Both the position numbers and the translations under genes were made by a program. The notes beneath the pieces were generated by a model, which saw only the letters and a program-made list of their open reading frames with translations, was not told where the DNA came from and ran no database searches. Shown in pieces: positions 1 to 9,136 of a DNA stretch of 64,000 bases. Positions within the stretch are counted from its first letter, which is position 1. Every line of letters begins with the position of its first letter. Source of the DNA: JAAXQD01 sp963790095 (GTDB lineage: Bacteria > Desulfobacterota > Desulfobacteria > Desulfobacterales > UBA11574); assembly GCA_963790095.1 (NCBI GenBank), contig CAWBNO010000001.1, positions 1 to 64,000 on the forward strand, written 5' to 3'.

Positions 1-215
1 AGCGGGATGAACCGCGCCTCGTCGGCCCGGACGGCTCGCCGGTAGCGCTCGACACCGTTCTGCCCGCCCACGACAAGGTTCAGCACCGGGCCCAGCGCGG
101 CGAACTCCGCCACCACGATCAGCCGGGGCTGGGCACGGCTCTCACCCACCAGGTCACCGAGGAGATCCCACACCTCGACCGGGGGCTCCCCCACCCTGTT
201 CGTGGCCACGTCCAC
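1..215 (-). CDS. Hypothetical protein, 3' end beyond window edge
   Basis: An open frame with actinobacterial codon use runs off the left edge. A GTG at 213-215 is the likely start; the N-terminus then reads VDVATNRVGEPPVEVWDLL. The visible 71 or so residues hold a hydrophobic stretch (LIVVAEFAALGPVLNLVVGG) followed by a charged segment. I do not recognise the family. It lies downstream of the DUF2278 gene on the same strand and could belong to the same transcript. The start choice is uncertain because no strong ribosome binding site is visible. Confidence 0.4.
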   Translation of the reverse strand, partial: MDVATNRVGEPPVEVWDLLGDLVGESRAQPRLIVVAEFAALGPVLNLVVGGQNGVERYRRAVRADEARFIP

Positions 216-362
216 CGGCCCTTCGCGTTGCCGACCGACACCACGACACAAGCACCAGCACCAGCGGACCCATGGTCACCGGTACGGGCGGCGCGCCGCA
301 AGGGGCGTTCGTCCTCGCAGGTGGCGGTGGCAACGACCCGGCGTGACCGTGTTCCGCCGCGG

Positions 363-1350
363 TCAGAACACGACGGTCCACCCCTCGCGGACCTGCTGGG
401 CGGTGTAGGCCACCCCGTGGACCTTCAGCCCGTCGCGGTCCAACAGGGTCAAGGCCCCGCCGTTGTTGCCCAGTTGGGCGGGCGGCTGCAGGGGCACCCG
501 AAGCGCCTCCCCGGCGGCCAGGCGCACGCGCTGGCACTGGGGCTCGCTGCTTGTCCCGATCGGCGAACGACCACCCGGTCAGGTCCACCTCCTCGGGGGA
601 GGTGTTCAGCAGGGTCACCGACTCCTTCTCCGGACTCGGCCCGACCGGGTTCACCAACGCCGCCACCACCTGCACCGACGCGGCCGGTTCGACGTCGAGG
701 GCGTGACCGGTCGTGTCGTCGGTGTGCCACGACTGGCTCTGGAACGCCAGGAAGATCGCGACCCACCGGGGTGTGCCCGCGAACCGGATCAGCAACCCAC
801 CGTCCTGCCAGACCCCGTCGTCACCAGCGAACCGCGCGCTGTTGCCCTGGTTCATGTGGATGTCGTGGACCCCGTTGCCGGGGCTGAACCCGAACGTGGG
901 ATCCGGGTGGCCCTGGTCGGGTCCCCAGCGCTGCCCGAAGGCGAACACCGTCGCGGTCGGGTCCTCGACAGCCCGCACTAGGTAGCTGTCCAGCAGGTCC
1001 GCCAGGTCGTTGCGCTCCCCCGGCAGATCAGCGGGCAGCAACCTCAGACCGGCGGGGTCGAACAGGTTGCCTCGGATGAAGTCCAGGCTCGCCCCCCCCG
1101 GCTGGGACGGCAACCCCGCCCACCCCTCGGCGAACCCGGCCAGGTCATCGATCACCGGATGCGCGAAGTCGTCATCGACCAAGTACCGCAACTGCGAGGG
1201 TGCCTGCGCCGACTGAACGTTGACCGCGACCCGGTAGTCGACCCCGCCGGCCACCACATGCACCTGGTAGTGCGGGGTCGCCTCCCCGGCGGACCCCCGA
1301 CGGCAGGCGACCACCCGCCCCACCAACACCCCATACGCCGACAACGGCAT
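363..1350 (-). pseudogene. DUF2278 (YukJ-like) protein with C-terminal lamin-tail domain, frameshifted
   Basis: The start ATG at 1350 has a GGAAGG ribosome binding site. The first 220 or so residues match the DUF2278/YukJ family: MPLSAYGVLVG at the N-terminus, then GNLFD, FAFGQRWGP, FSPGNGVHDIHMNQGNS and WVAIFLAFQSQSWHTDD. A lamin-tail (LTD) beta-sandwich follows (VTLLNTSPEEVDLTGWSFADRD). Around 525-555 the frame breaks. The rest of the LTD (RVRLAAGEALRVPL, LGNNGGALTLLD, GLKVHGVAYT, EGWTVVF) continues one frame over to the stop at 363. The span is 988 bases, one more than a multiple of three, so a single extra base explains it. This may be a true mutation or a sequencing error. The function of the family is unknown. 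It follows the papain-like protease gene on the same strand. Confidence 0.8.
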
Positions 1351-1561
1351 GACACCTTCCCCTTCCCGCAGTAGGAATCCGGCTGCAACCGTCCCCCACC
1401 TCGGCGCCCACTCCCGGCCCAATGAACCTTGGAGCACGACCGACCGCGTCGAGGGGTCCGAGTGGCCGCTCAGAGGTCTCCCATCGGCGTTCAAGCCGGG
1501 TCACACACCCCAGAGGCACCCAGGCACCCGCGACGATCGTCGCCCGGGCACCTATCTGGGA

Positions 1562-2477
1562 CTACTCGTCGAAGATGTCGAGTTCGACGAACCCGGCCGA
1601 GACCAGGACCCAGAAGTCCTCAGCCAACCCCGACTCGACATAGGCGTACGGCAGCCGCCCATACCCGTCGGTGCCCCACGAGGGACCCCACGAGTTACGC
1701 AGGACCAACGCCCCAGTGGTCTGCTCCCCAGACACCGGGTGGCGGATCACCGCCTCGTCGTCGTAGCCCACCGCGCAGACCGCATGCCCACCCAGCACAC
1801 GCTCCTTGGCCGTCGGGAACGCCACATCCCCGTTGACCGACTGCTGAATGTTCTCGTACACGGTGAACCCGAACATCGAGGGCAGCCCGGAGGCGATGTG
1901 CCGCTTGATCGAAGCCAGAACCTCCGCCGGAGACAGACCGGACGGGTCGAGCCGGTAGTACTCCAACGCCTTGTAGTTCTCCGCGAACGCGTACATGAAC
2001 GCCGGGGGCTCGTCCTCGAACCGCGTCGGGTCATACGGCCAGAACCGCTCCGGCGGGGCTCCGAACAACCGCAGCGCACCCATCGTGGACCGCAGGTACG
2101 CCCCGGTGTCCCCGGACAGGCCCAGATAGTTGCGGGTTGCCTTGTACAGGAACAATCGCGACAGGTCCAAGTAGCTGCCATGGGTGCGCATCTGCAGGTA
2201 CTCCACCAGCCCCGCCGCCGCGTTCGCCGTGCACGACCCCAGAGCTCCCCTGATCCTCCACCGGCGGGAAGAACTCCCGCAGATCGGCACTGGCCGGCAC
2301 GTCGGCCTGACTCGACCCCTTCCTCTTGGCCGTCACGACCAACCTGCTGGCCACCGGTGCGACCAACTCGGAGGTCTTCACCGTCCGATCGCGGATGTCG
2401 GGAAGGTCGGGCAGCCACCCGGTCCCGACACGCCTGCGGTCCTCACCCTGTCTGACTGCAATGAAACGCTGCACCAT
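1562..2477 (-). pseudogene. Papain-like (C1A) cysteine peptidase, frameshifted
   Basis: The start ATG at 2477 follows a purine-rich GAGAGGGG. The N-terminal propeptide-like part includes GWLPDLPDIRD, typical of bacterial C1A proteases, and runs into FFPPVEDQG. One extra base at about 2246 then shifts the frame. Removing it restores DQGALGSCTANAAAG with the catalytic Cys. The His motif GGHAVCAVGYDD and the Asn motif LRNSWGPSWG follow in the second frame. The total is 916 bases, one over a multiple of three. The catalytic triad is complete once the frame is repaired. No signal peptide is evident. Its neighbours are a chagasin-like inhibitor just upstream and a calpain-like protease beyond that. 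Confidence 0.85.
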
Positions 2478-2750
2478 GCACCCCTCTCGAGCGACACCCA
2501 CCCACACCCAACAAATCGAACGTAGACCCGCACCATCGACCCGTCAATGCCGACCGCCGGGCGGAGGTGACGGGAACGCCAGCGCCGCGGGCACCGTCAC
2601 CTCGAGATGGGATGGCTGTCTGCCGGGGGTCTATCGCTCACTCAAACGTGCCGTCGCCCGCGAGATCTTTCAAGCCCTGACCGGGACCACTGCGCCGTGC
2701 ATCATTGCGCGCCCCCGTCTGCCCACATGCTGCGGAACCCGGGTTCGAGC

Positions 2751-3068
2751 TCATGGCGCAATGCGCAGCGTCACGACGAACCGCTGGATGGCGGCACGCT
2801 CCCCTTCCCATGGACGCCACAGCATGAGCTTCACCGTCGTGACGCCTGGGGTCCTCGCCTGGAGCACCCAGGACGACTCACCGCCGCCGCCGACCTGATC
2901 GGCCCGCTGCTCAAAGCGTTGCCGTTCGACGCTGACGTGGACCTTGTCTGCATCGATCTCCCAGCGGTAGCCCGTCGACGGGTTCTCGGGCAGGTGGATC
3001 ACGAATTCGGAGCCAGCGCGCAACTCAAGGGTCTCGCCGTCGTCGGCGGCGGTCAGCACAAGTGGCAC
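2751..3068 (-). CDS. Chagasin-like (I42) cysteine-protease inhibitor
   Basis: The product is about 105 residues, the usual size for chagasin. A GTG start at 3068 is preceded by ACGGAGG; a longer in-frame reading exists, but this start best fits family length. Diagnostic features are the NPSTGY loop within LPENPSTGYRWE, then GGGGESSWVLQA and VTTVKLMLWRPWEG, which correspond to the three inhibitory loops that enter the cleft of papain-like proteases. No signal peptide is seen from this start, so it probably acts in the cytoplasm. The gene sits between two cysteine-protease genes on the same strand. By family knowledge it would inhibit the C1A enzyme; a role against the C2 enzyme is speculation. 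Confidence 0.8.
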   Translation of the reverse strand: MPLVLTAADDGETLELRAGSEFVIHLPENPSTGYRWEIDADKVHVSVERQRFEQRADQVGGGGESSWVLQARTPGVTTVKLMLWRPWEGERAAIQRFVVTLRIAP

Positions 3069-3246
3069 GACGGCCTCCGTTGCCCGCGAGGCACCCAAGG
3101 GAAGGACCGCCGCGACCAAGGTCGCGCCGACATGAACGCGCAGATCACGATGGTGTTCGCGGGAGTGTCCACGGTCCATGACGCCAACGCGACGGCGCCG
3201 GGCCGCGGGGGTGACCCGGAGGTCCCCCCCGCGGCGCTGCCGCTGG

Positions 3247-4434
3247 TCAATTCGCCCAGCCGAACTGCCAGTAGTACTTCTTGAACGTGTCCGCCGGGAT
3301 TGCGAACACACCGCCGGCGTTGAGCGGCACGCTGCGCCAGTAACTCTGATCGTAGGCCGACCAGTTGCCTGGCAGGCTGTTGATCACCGGGCCGTTGTTG
3401 CCCCAGGGGTTGCGCAGCACGATGTACTTGACGTTGTTGACGTAGGCCCAGCCCAGAATCGTGTACGCGTGGTATCCGACGATGCCGGTCCCCGTGTAGT
3501 TCACCGGCGGCGGCGTCACGCAGAAGGTCCAGGCCGTCATCGGGTTGAACGTACGGTAGGACAGCGAGTTGGCGCGGACCGAGGTCCAGATGTCGTCGGC
3601 GGTCATCGCCGAGCAGGTCTTGGTGGTCCCGGTCAGGTTCGTCAGCTCGGTGGTTGCCTGTACCGGCCAGCCGCCGGCGATCGGGCCGTAGTTCGGCTCA
3701 TCGGTGGCGTCGTTGGTCTTCCACTTCGCAAAGGCCTTCTCGTACACGGCCGGCCAGATCTCACCGGGTTCGGAGGAACGGGCGTAGATCCACGCGTGCG
3801 TGTTCTTGACCAGCGGCACGCGCTCCGACACCTCGATGGACTTCAGGCCGCCGGAGAAGAAGTCGATTCGGTCGACGAAGTCGGCGGGCCCGGCACCTGT
3901 CGCGCGCGCGCGCATGGCAATCACGTAGGGCCGCGACCACGCCACCGCGGACAGCGCGGCGATGAAGTAGCAGTCGCCCAGGCCGCCCTGGACCGGGTCG
4001 AAGTACTCGGCCGCTTCCTCGAAGAAGTCGCCAGGGTCGGCCCACTCGGCACCAGCAGGCGTGAAGCCCGGCATGGTTCCTCTCTCCGCATCCTTCTCGC
4101 CGCCGGCCAGTGCGCTGATGATCCGCGACTGCGCCTCGGGCGACAGTCGCGCCAGCATCGGCGCGATCGGCCCCGATTTCGCGTGGGACTGGAAGACGGT
4201 TGCCCGCTCGCCAGTCGTAGCGTGCATCAGGTCCGGCAGAGCCTTCTGGGAGTCCGTCGCGCCGCTGATGAGCAGGTTGCCCGGCTCGGCCGCGCACAGA
4301 GTGTCAATCGGCGCTCCGAGCGTCCTTTCGACGAAGGCCTCCCGGTCACTGATCGACTTCCAATTCACCTTCCGGCCGACGGCTAGTTCCGCTAGCGCGT
4401 AAGGATTCGCCAAACCAACCTTTGCGTCGCTCAT
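3247..4434 (-). CDS. Calpain-like (C2) cysteine peptidase
   Basis: A complete 395-residue frame. The calpain catalytic core is visible: GGLGDCYFIAALSAVA with nucleophile Cys155, GYHAYTILGW with His322, and LRNPWGNN with Asn342. About 140 residues precede the Cys and may form a pro- or adaptor domain; they contain no recognisable EF hand. There is no signal peptide. The gene is the most upstream member of the minus-strand cluster of protease, inhibitor, protease and DUF2278/LTD. The gap to the inhibitor gene is about 180 bases, so co-transcription is plausible but not proven. Bacterial C2 enzymes are poorly studied and the substrate cannot be inferred. Confidence 0.9.
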   Translation of the reverse strand: MSDAKVGLANPYALAELAVGRKVNWKSISDREAFVERTLGAPIDTLCAAEPGNLLISGATDSQKALPDLMHATTGERATVFQSHAKSGPIAPMLARLSPEAQSRIISALAGGEKDAERGTMPGFTPAGAEWADPGDFFEEAAEYFDPVQGGLGDCYFIAALSAVAWSRPYVIAMRARATGAGPADFVDRIDFFSGGLKSIEVSERVPLVKNTHAWIYARSSEPGEIWPAVYEKAFAKWKTNDATDEPNYGPIAGGWPVQATTELTNLTGTTKTCSAMTADDIWTSVRANSLSYRTFNPMTAWTFCVTPPPVNYTGTGIVGYHAYTILGWAYVNNVKYIVLRNPWGNNGPVINSLPGNWSAYDQSYWRSVPLNAGGVFAIPADTFKKYYWQFGWAN

Positions 4435-5060
4435 CTCGCATCTCCTTCAGTCTGGACAGACTCTGCTGGAACGACGAGAAGCCACCAACTACTCGCACGG
4501 CCGACTCATCGACGTCGTGCACGAAGAGTCTTGCGCTCCGTCCTCCTGGCGCGACGTTGAGACACCGCGTTGATCACCTCCCGACATCCCCAGTGAACCC
4601 GCCTGCTGCGGGCGGGGGAAGAGCCAGAAGTCCCCCGTGGGTCTGCGACATCGCGCCCTGGCCGGCGACGACCAAGTCGACGTCCGACCACGCGACTGCG
4701 GTTGTGCTGACTGACCCAAACCCACAAGCTCTGGCCGATCATGTGTGCGACTCAGCGCGCATTCTTGGACAGGCCGCCTGTCGCAACCGGACGTGTCGAG
4801 AATTCTCCGGTGGGTCAGGCCACCTCCCGCAATGCAGGGGAGGATCAGTGAGTCTGCGGCGGACACCCGACGAGAAGGAGAACGCCACTCGCGGCTGGTG
4901 CGAACCTCCGTCGGGCCATGCATACAGAGTCCCAGCCCACACGGCGGCGGACAAGGCATGTCCTTGGACGTGTCCCCGGATACGCAAACCACTCAATGGC
5001 CTTCCGTAGGCATGATCGAGCGCTTCGTCGATGACGGCCACCCGCGTCCATCTGGGCTCC
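4435..5060. other. 626-bp stretch without a convincing gene
   Basis: Several overlapping GC-rich open frames exist on both strands, but none has a recognisable domain, a good ribosome binding site or a consistent codon pattern. It must hold the promoter of the calpain-like gene and the left target of the IS630 element. Confidence 0.5.
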
Positions 5061-5062
5061 TA

Positions 5063-6195
5063 GTGTCGTGCGCCAGGAATTCGGGAGGTAAGTCGTAGAC
5101 TGGGGTATGCCGCGGACCGGACGCCCGAAAGCCCCATTGACGTTGAGCTCTGAGGAACGCGAGCAGTTGCTGCGATGGTCCCGCCGGGCCAAGTCTTCCC
5201 AGGCGTTGGCGTTGCGGTCGCGGATCGTTCTGAGGTGCGCCGAGGGCCTGGACAACAAGTCGGTCGCGGCCGGGTTGGGGTGTGCCGAGGCGACGGTGGG
5301 CAAGTGGCGCCGACGGTTCGTTGCCGACCGGCTGGACGGCCTGGTCGACGAGCCCCGGCCCGGTGGGCCGCGCACGATCACCGATGAGCAGGTCGAGCAG
5401 GTGATCGTGGCGACGTTGGAGCGGACCCCGAAGGACGCCACGCACTGGTCCCGGGCGTCGATGGCCGCGGAGTCCGGCCTGTCGGAGTCCACGATCGGTC
5501 GGATCTGGCGCGCGTTCGGTCTCAAGCCACACCTGGTCGACACGTTCAAGCTGTCCACCGACCCGCTGTTCGTCGAGAAGGTCCGCGACGTGGTCGGGCT
5601 CTACCTCGACCCCCCCGAACGGGCGCTGGTGCTGTGTGTGGACGAGAAGTCCGGCATCCAGGCCCTGGACCGCTCCGCCCCGGTGCTACCGATGATGCCG
5701 GGCATGCCCGAGCGGCGCACTCACGACTACGCCCGCTCCGGCACCACCACCCTGTTCGCCGCACTCGACGTCGCTACCGGAACCGTCATCGGCTCCCTGC
5801 ACCGTCGCCATCGGGCGATCGAGTTCAAGAAGTTCCTGACCAAGATCGACGCCGAAGTCCCCGCCGACCTCGAGGTGCACCTGGTCTGCGACAACCTCGC
5901 CACCCACAAGACACCGTCGGTGCAGGCCTGGCTGACCGCCCACCCCCGGTTCCACCTTCACTTCACCCCGACCAGTTCATCGTGGCTCAACCAAGTGGAG
6001 CGGTGGTTCGGCTTGCTCACCGACAAGAAACTCCGCCGCGGCGTGCACAAGTCCGTGACCGCACTCGAACGCGACATCCGTACCTGGATCAACGACTGGA
6101 ACGACGACCCGCGCCCATTCACCTGGACCAAGTCCTCAGACGAGATCCTTGAACGACTCGCCTCATATATTCAACGAATTCCCGGCGGAGCACAC
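5063..6195 (+). mobile_element. Intact IS630-family insertion sequence
   Basis: The element is 1,133 bp and flanked by TA dinucleotides (5061-5062 and 6196-6197), the IS630 target duplication. The ends are imperfect inverted repeats: the left begins GTGTCGTGCGCCAGGAATTC and the right, read inward, begins GTGTGCTCCGCCGGGAATTC. It contains one transposase gene. Immediately beyond the right TA lies the end of another IS630-type element in opposite orientation. Confidence 0.88.
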
Positions 6196-6198
6196 TAG
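5107..6198 (+). CDS. IS630-family DDE transposase
   Basis: 363 residues, full length. The N-terminal part (about 1-75) is a helix-turn-helix (SVAAGLGCAEATVGKWRRRF). A second winged-helix region around 105-145 includes GLSESTIGRIWRAFGL. The DDE catalytic triad is Asp179 (LCVDEKSG), Asp262 (VCDNLATHK) and Glu298 (SSWLNQVERWFG). The coding frame runs to the last base of the element. Its TAG stop is made from the target TA plus the next flanking base, so the element itself encodes no stop. The gene looks functional. Confidence 0.92.
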   Translation: MPRTGRPKAPLTLSSEEREQLLRWSRRAKSSQALALRSRIVLRCAEGLDNKSVAAGLGCAEATVGKWRRRFVADRLDGLVDEPRPGGPRTITDEQVEQVIVATLERTPKDATHWSRASMAAESGLSESTIGRIWRAFGLKPHLVDTFKLSTDPLFVEKVRDVVGLYLDPPERALVLCVDEKSGIQALDRSAPVLPMMPGMPERRTHDYARSGTTTLFAALDVATGTVIGSLHRRHRAIEFKKFLTKIDAEVPADLEVHLVCDNLATHKTPSVQAWLTAHPRFHLHFTPTSSSWLNQVERWFGLLTDKKLRRGVHKSVTALERDIRTWINDWNDDPRPFTWTKSSDEILERLASYIQRIPGGAH

Positions 6199-6475
6199 TG
6201 TCGCGTTTCTGAAGTTGGTTGACGGCGTGCGTGGGGCAGGATCTCGTCGGCGGTCTTGGTCCAGACGAACGGGTGGCAGCGGTCGTTCCAGCCGTCGATG
6301 AACGTGCTGATCGCGGCGACGAGTTCCTTGACGCTGGCGAAGGTTCCGCGTCGGATGGCCTGGCGAGTGATGATCCCGAAGAACACCTCGACCAGGTTCA
6401 GCCACGACCCCGACGTCGGGGTGAAGTGCAGCGTCATCGCACGGCTGGGGATCCATTTTCCGATCAGGCACTACG
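6195..6475 (-). pseudogene. IS630-family transposase remnant (C-terminal fragment)
   Basis: This is the last quarter of a second IS630 transposase: HFTPTSGSWLNLVEVFFGI with the catalytic Glu, then RRGTFASVKELVAAI and FVWTKTADEILPHA. It differs in sequence from the neighbouring intact copy. Similarity fades upstream of about 6475, where a TAG appears in frame, and the catalytic Asp motifs are missing. The end of the element reads inward as GTGTCGCGTTTCTGAAGTTG from the shared TA at 6196-6197. Its stop codon on the minus strand also uses that TA. Confidence 0.8.
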
Positions 6476-6709
6476 CAGACTCCGCCCGCGGGCACCGGTG
6501 GGACTCCCAGGCAAGTGCCGGATCCGCACTGGAGTCCTCAGCAAGGGACCGGGCGATCGTCGCCTCGACCGCACCCGCCACGATGAAGGGGACTCGGACG
6601 TGGCCACCCCAACTGGTCATGTGAGTCGAACCCGAATGGGGTCGCAGGACCCTAGACACCAGTACCCCATCATCTGACACTTGTTGTAGGCCTGCTTCGA
6701 GCGCGCGAG

Positions 6710-9136
6710 GTGGTGGTGACGGTGGTCAACGACATCGAGTTGGAGATCACCCCAGGAGGCCAGCGGGGGGAGTACCAGGTCAGGGTCATCCGGGCTGCCA
6801 GCGGTGGGGAGCCGCATGGAACCCTGCACCTGGATGTGCCGCGCATCCTTGGCAGGCGCCCCACCTTGGAAAACGCGGTCTTGGCCTCGGCAGCACACGC
6901 CCGCGGGGGCCCGGTGCCGGAGGTTGAGCGACCGCTGCGCGAAGCGGGCCAGGAACTGTTCGAGGGGCTTTTCTCCGGGCCGGTGCGCGAGACCTATCGG
7001 GCCAGCGTCGCTGTGGCCCGAGAGCGGGGGTCCAAGCTGCGGGTGGTGCTGCACCTGGACGCGGCCGAGCTCGCCGCGCTGCCCTGGGAGGCAATGTGGG
7101 ATCCCGAGGCCCATGCCTACCTGTGCCGCAAGGAGCCGCTGGTCCGCCACGTGGCCTCCCCCTACACCCCCGAACCTCTCCCGGTCACGCCTCCGCTTCG
7201 CGTGCTGTGCCTCGTCGCGTCCCCACGAGGGCTGCCGGAACTGGATGTCACACGGGAGCGCCAGCACCTCGACGAGGCGCTGGCCGCCGCGACCGCGGAC
7301 GGGCGCATCCACCTCGACTGGCTGGGTGACGCCACCTGGGACGCCCTGCAGGATCGCCTGCTCACCGGGACGTGGCACGTGCTGCACTTCATCGGACACG
7401 GAGACTACGACCCGGTGCTCGACCAGGGGCGCGTCGCACTCGTGCGTGAGGAGGACGGCCGCGCGGACTGGGTCGAGGCCGGGCGGCTGGTCGACCTGCT
7501 CAACGAGGCCGACCCGACCCCCCGACTGGTCGTGCTGAACTCATGCTCCTCCGGTCAGTCAGGAACCCAGGACGTGCTCTCGGGGACCGCCGCGGCCCTG
7601 GTCAACGGCGGCATCAGCGCCGTGGCCGCCATGCAGTTCCGGATCAGCGACCCAGCCGCGGTCGCCTTCCCCCGCGGCTTCTACAAGGCCCTGGCCGCAG
7701 GCAAGACCGTCGACGCCGCATTGTCCAGCGGCCGGATCGCGATCCTCGGGCTCGGCGAGAGCCTCGAGTGGGTCACCCCTGTCCTCTACACGCGCGGCGG
7801 CGCCTCCCGACTGTTCGCCCTGGAACCGTCGACCGCACCCGCCAGCGAGGCCGATACGACCCCCAGCGTCCCTGGGCCTGTCAGGTCCCCTGTCCCGCTC
7901 GTGGGCACGGGCGGCACCCGGGAAGCTCCCTCGACCGAGCCGGCCGAGGCGGTGCCCGCCGAGGTGACCGACGACCCCCGCTACCAACGCGCACAGGACG
8001 CCTATAGGCGCGGAGACTGGGACCAGGCCGTCACCCTCCTCGAGTTGATCCACACGGAGCACCCACAGGCTGACATCCCTGAGTTGGCCAAGGCGCGCGG
8101 CAAGCTCGAACTCGCTTCCTGGTGGACCCAGCGCGAGACCAAGGTGACCGCGACGCCCCGCCCGCCGGCTGCGCCGCGCGGCCCCGCCAGGGTCCCTGTA
8201 AATGGTCCCGGCGCACCAGCATCGGAGCACACCGGACCGGGACCCACCCCGGCCACCTCCACCGGGGGCTCTAGCGCGCACGGCGGTCCCCCTCCACCAT
8301 TGCCGACCCCCGGGGCTCCAGGCGGGCAGGGGCCCAGGCCGACCCCCCCCGGCCCCCCTCAGCACCGACGTCGCAGTGTGGTCATCGCCGTTCTTGTGCT
8401 GATCGTCTGCATCAGCGGGTTCGGGCTGCTCCGCCCCGGCGGGCAGGGCGACATCGGAACCTCGCCAACCACAGCGCCCACCCCGGTCTCGACCTCGACA
8501 CCCTCACAGGGCGCGACTCCCGAGAAGGCCGCGGCGCCGAACCTGGCCGCCTTCACACTATCCAGCGAGGACGCGATAGTTGAACTGGACAAAGAGGGCG
8601 CCTTCGAGGTTCGAGTCTGGAACAAGCCCTCCACGAGCCGCAGAATCGGGCCCGCGTCCGGAGGTGACATGACGGTCACCGTCGAAGGGCCGCAGATCGC
8701 GATCACGAATGGTGAACCGCTTGGAGCGCCGGCCTCCGGATGCCAGGAGTTGGCCACGCCTTCGGCGTCCATGACGTGCACGTTCGACCGCCTGGACCCG
8801 GACGCAACAGCCAGGTTCCGCATCACACTGCGCGGGCTACAGGTGGGAGACGTGCAGGTCAAGACGTCTGCAGCGGCTGAGGGTGGGACGAGCAACCCAC
8901 CCATCCCCCGCACATTCACTGTGGAGCACCGTGGGGGCGATTGCGTCGTGCCAGATGTGACCAGCCAATCGAGGGAGCAGGCGGAGACGGAGATCGCCGC
9001 CCATGAGCTGAACTTCTCAGCCGAGGGTGTGGAGGACGGCATGGCCTCCGGGATGGTCATAGGCCAGGACCCACTCGCGGGGACGCACGTGCCCTGCGGG
9101 TCGACCGTGACGTTCAAGTACTCGACGATCCTCTGA
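6710..9136 (+). CDS. CHAT (caspase-like) protease fused to a membrane helix and a PASTA domain
   Basis: 808 residues from a GTG start. Residues 1-130 are an N-terminal CHAT-associated region (LPWEAMWDP). Residues 160-375 form the CHAT caspase-like peptidase, with the His in HFIGHGD (His230) and the Cys in LNSCSSGQ (Cys279). Residues 420-470 look like one or two TPR-type helices (YQRAQDAYRRGDWDQAV). A Pro-rich linker (480-552) leads to one transmembrane helix (about 556-574). An extracytoplasmic beta-rich segment (610-740) follows, ending in a PASTA domain (about 745-805: VPDVTSQSREQAE, ASGMVIGQDPLAGT, GSTVTF). The predicted topology is protease inside and PASTA outside. By analogy with PknB-type kinases, the PASTA domain may bind peptidoglycan or muropeptides. 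No obvious substrate gene is adjacent. The gene follows IS630 remnants. Confidence 0.9.
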   Translation: MVVTVVNDIELEITPGGQRGEYQVRVIRAASGGEPHGTLHLDVPRILGRRPTLENAVLASAAHARGGPVPEVERPLREAGQELFEGLFSGPVRETYRASVAVARERGSKLRVVLHLDAAELAALPWEAMWDPEAHAYLCRKEPLVRHVASPYTPEPLPVTPPLRVLCLVASPRGLPELDVTRERQHLDEALAAATADGRIHLDWLGDATWDALQDRLLTGTWHVLHFIGHGDYDPVLDQGRVALVREEDGRADWVEAGRLVDLLNEADPTPRLVVLNSCSSGQSGTQDVLSGTAAALVNGGISAVAAMQFRISDPAAVAFPRGFYKALAAGKTVDAALSSGRIAILGLGESLEWVTPVLYTRGGASRLFALEPSTAPASEADTTPSVPGPVRSPVPLVGTGGTREAPSTEPAEAVPAEVTDDPRYQRAQDAYRRGDWDQAVTLLELIHTEHPQADIPELAKARGKLELASWWTQRETKVTATPRPPAAPRGPARVPVNGPGAPASEHTGPGPTPATSTGGSSAHGGPPPPLPTPGAPGGQGPRPTPPGPPQHRRRSVVIAVLVLIVCISGFGLLRPGGQGDIGTSPTTAPTPVSTSTPSQGATPEKAAAPNLAAFTLSSEDAIVELDKEGAFEVRVWNKPSTSRRIGPASGGDMTVTVEGPQIAITNGEPLGAPASGCQELATPSASMTCTFDRLDPDATARFRITLRGLQVGDVQVKTSAAAEGGTSNPPIPRTFTVEHRGGDCVVPDVTSQSREQAETEIAAHELNFSAEGVEDGMASGMVIGQDPLAGTHVPCGSTVTFKYSTIL

